From assembly GCF_022024015.1 (NCBI RefSeq), contig NZ_CP091786.1:1922001-1986000 (forward strand): a DNA stretch of 64,000 nt, in the 5' to 3' direction. A model generated the notes under the pieces. It was not told the origin of the DNA, did not search any database, and saw nothing but the letters and a program-made list of their open reading frames with translations. Position numbers and translations under genes: made by a program. Below are positions 62,221 to 64,000 of the stretch, in pieces. Source of the DNA: Prevotella sp. E9-3. Its GTDB lineage: Bacteria; Bacteroidota; Bacteroidia; Bacteroidales; Bacteroidaceae. Every line of letters starts with the position of its first letter. Position 1 is the stretch's first letter.

Positions 62221-63702
62221 ATGAAAAAAATATCTAATTATGTAGTACCCGCCCTGAGCGTGGTAGCCATTGCATTCTCAGTAGCAGCCTTCAACAATAC
62301 ATGTGCTGCCACCCCTTCAGAAACGTCAGTAACCCACATGAGCGCAGCTCCTGCAGCCCAACCGGTAGATTTAACTTATGCAGCCGACAAGGCACTGCCG
62401 ACAGTTGTATATATAAAGAACACGCAGAACTCAAAGATGCAAACTGTTGAGTATAGCGATCCATTCGAAGATTTTTTCAGCGATCCTTTTGGCGGATTCT
62501 TCGGACGTGGGAACAGCGGCAAGCAGAAGCGTCAGGTTCAAACTCCCAAACGTGTAGCTGCCGGTTCAGGTGTCATTATTTCAACTGATGGTTATATTGT
62601 AACCAACAACCACGTGGTTGACGGAGCCGACGAATTGACAGTAACATTGAACGACAATTCTGAATACTCTGCCCGAATCATCGGTGCCGACAAGACCACC
62701 GACCTGGCACTCATCAAGATTGACGGCAAGAACCTGCCTGCTATCGTAGTGGCCAACAGCGACAACGTAAAGGTGGGCGAATGGGTACTGGCTGTAGGCA
62801 ATCCTCTCGGACTTAACAATACAGTTACAGCCGGTATCGTTTCAGCCAAAGCTCGTACAATGGGCGAAGGCGTATCGTCAATGATTCAGACTGATGCCGC
62901 CATCAACCAAGGAAACTCTGGTGGCGCACTTGTAAACACCAATGGCGAACTGATTGGTATTAACGCCATGATTTACTCACAAACCGGATCAAACATAGGC
63001 TATGGTTTCGCTATTCCTACTACCATCATGAATAAAGTGGTAGAAGACCTGAAGAAATACGGAAACGTACAACGAGCTATGATTGGCATTAAAGGAAGTG
63101 ATGTGAATGCCTACGTAGATAGTGAAAAAGAGAAAGGTAACGAGGTTGATCTTGGCACAATGGAGGGAATCTATGTAGCAGAAGTAGTTGAAGACGGTGC
63201 TGCAGAAGATGCCGGGTTGAAGACTGGCGACGTGATTACACATATCGACGGACAGAAAATCACTAAGTTTGGCGAGCTTTCAGGCGTCATTGCACAAAAG
63301 CGTCCTGGCGACAAGATTACTGTAACTTACCTCCGCGATAAGAAAAAGAAGACCGTTACCCTTACGCTGAAAAATGAACAGGGCAACACAAAGGTTGTAA
63401 AGAATGCCAATACCGATGTACTGGGAGCAGATTTCCGTCCTGTTACCAAACAGCAGAAAGAACAACTGGAAATCAACTACGGACTTGAAGTGCTGAAGGT
63501 AAATGGTGGCAAGATGAAAGAAGCTGGTGTAACTAAAGGCTTTATCATCCTCAAAGTCAACGGAGAACCTATGCGCACATTCGAAGATCTCGAACAGGCT
63601 GTTAAAGAAGCTAACCAGTCGAAGGAACAAATGCTCGTAGTAAACGGTATTTTCCCAACTGGAAAGCGTGCAGGATTTGTGGTTTACCTGCAAAACGAAT
63701 AA
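62221..63702 (+). CDS. htrA: HtrA/DegP-type periplasmic serine protease
   Basis: A 493-residue protein from the ATG of MKKISNYVVP. A signal peptide/anchor (about 1-30) is followed by a trypsin-like domain with catalytic His131 (TNNHVV), Asp161 (TTDLALIKID) and Ser233 (GNSGGALV). Two PDZ domains (about 275-375 and 400-490) complete it. It degrades or refolds damaged envelope proteins. The inserted loop DPFEDFFSDPFGGFFG (LA loop) is typical. The in-frame Met 15 codons earlier was rejected because the signal sequence begins at the later one. Confidence 0.95.
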   Translation: MKKISNYVVPALSVVAIAFSVAAFNNTCAATPSETSVTHMSAAPAAQPVDLTYAADKALPTVVYIKNTQNSKMQTVEYSDPFEDFFSDPFGGFFGRGNSGKQKRQVQTPKRVAAGSGVIISTDGYIVTNNHVVDGADELTVTLNDNSEYSARIIGADKTTDLALIKIDGKNLPAIVVANSDNVKVGEWVLAVGNPLGLNNTVTAGIVSAKARTMGEGVSSMIQTDAAINQGNSGGALVNTNGELIGINAMIYSQTGSNIGYGFAIPTTIMNKVVEDLKKYGNVQRAMIGIKGSDVNAYVDSEKEKGNEVDLGTMEGIYVAEVVEDGAAEDAGLKTGDVITHIDGQKITKFGELSGVIAQKRPGDKITVTYLRDKKKKTVTLTLKNEQGNTKVVKNANTDVLGADFRPVTKQQKEQLEINYGLEVLKVNGGKMKEAGVTKGFIILKVNGEPMRTFEDLEQAVKEANQSKEQMLVVNGIFPTGKRAGFVVYLQNE

Positions 63703-63740
63703 TTTTAGTCAATTTATTTGGCTGATTCGTGAAAATGCGT

Positions 63741-63748
63741 TAACTTTG
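63741..63748 (+). promoter_or_regulatory. Consensus promoter of the primary sigma factor gene
   Basis: TAACTTTG at 63741-63748 with TTTG at 63717-63720, 20 bp apart, matches the full Bacteroidetes consensus; the ATG is 29 bp downstream. Confidence 0.7.
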
Positions 63749-63777
63749 CACTTACGCATTTTTAAACCATACTAACC

Positions 63778-64000
63778 ATGAGACAACTGAAGATTACCAG
63801 ATCTATCACTAACCGTGAAAGTGAAGCACTTGACAAGTATCTGCAAGAGATAAGTCGAGAAGAATTGGTGAGTGTTGAAGAAGAGGTAGAACTTGCACAG
63901 CGCATCCGAAAGGGTGACCGCAAAGCATTGGAAAGGCTCACAAGAGCCAATCTAAGATTCGTTGTCTCAGTGGCAAAACAGTATCAAAACCAAGGTCTAA
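63778..64000 (+). CDS. rpoD: Primary sigma factor RpoD/SigA (5' part)
   Basis: Only the first 74 residues are in the window; the gene continues past the right edge. The translation begins [18 protein letters not shown] and continues [19 protein letters not shown], then shows sigma-70 regions 1.2 to 2.1 ([33 protein letters not shown]). The short start without a long region 1.1 is typical of Bacteroidetes primary sigma factors, which recognise TAnnTTTG boxes like those noted throughout this window. Confidence 0.93.
   Translation, partial: MRQLKITRSITNRESEALDKYLQEISREELVSVEEEVELAQRIRKGDRKALERLTRANLRFVVSVAKQYQNQGL

Overview
The window looks like a chromosomal segment of a Bacteroidales bacterium, most likely Prevotella or a close relative. 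The main reasons are the many perfect TAnnTTTG promoter -7 boxes typical of Bacteroidetes, an RprX/RprY two-component pair, a Bacteroidetes-type short primary sigma factor, an HU-CCDC81/SPOR protein, a DUF4468 protein, a putative porin of the Bacteroidetes family, and an integrase plus a DUF3853-like protein of the kind found on Bacteroidetes islands. No taxonomic search was possible, so the genus is an inference.

Layout. 1-4.9 kb: the end of valS, an AspT/YidE-type transporter, and three subunits of a sodium-pumping decarboxylase (gamma-like with a lamin-tail-like domain, biotin carrier, beta). 4.9-7.4 kb: rprY and rprX on the minus strand. 7.6-17.2 kb: an NhaC-type antiporter, a nucleotidyltransferase-like protein, glmS, an orphan polysaccharide-export lipoprotein, uxaC, and a HAD-panB-MFS operon. 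17.3-30.6 kb: a secreted nucleotidase, nudC, rfbC-ugd, an HU/SPOR-FHA-aminotransferase-ABC permease operon, recJ-recQ, and a LolA-like protein. 30.7-31.9 kb: rpsF-rpsR-rplI.

32.1-48.6 kb is a genomic island. It sits at the 3' end of an intact tRNA-Ser(CGA) and is bounded by an identical 50-bp direct repeat (near-identical for about 87 bp) at 32155 and 48470. A tyrosine recombinase and a DUF3853/excisionase-like gene lie at the right end. The rest is one tightly packed minus-strand operon of nine genes reading from 46325 to 32333: XRE regulator, PLD-SNF2 helicase, N6-adenine methylase, SMC/RecF-like ATPase, HNH nuclease, a GNAT-PIN-GNAT-like-EVE-like fusion, an ASCH protein, a 102-residue orphan, and an AlbA/GHKL ATPase. 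Gaps are at most 25 bp and four junctions in the middle overlap or abut. The first enzymes match a helicase-methylase-ATPase type of phage-defence locus. The HNH/GNAT-PIN/ASCH/AlbA extension is the most likely undescribed system here.

48.6-50.2 kb is a second accessory patch. It holds a degenerate array of seven 22-bp units, a highly structured candidate non-coding RNA with its own promoter box and terminator, and an HsdM N-terminal remnant. 50.3-64.0 kb returns to housekeeping content: an EamA transporter, a minus-strand run ligA-B3/B4-wecB-tetR-nudix-metallopeptidase, a DUF4468 protein, a small membrane protein, a putative porin, a YihY/BrkB protein, RNase P RNA (rnpB, minus strand), an HtrA/DegP protease, and the start of the primary sigma factor gene.
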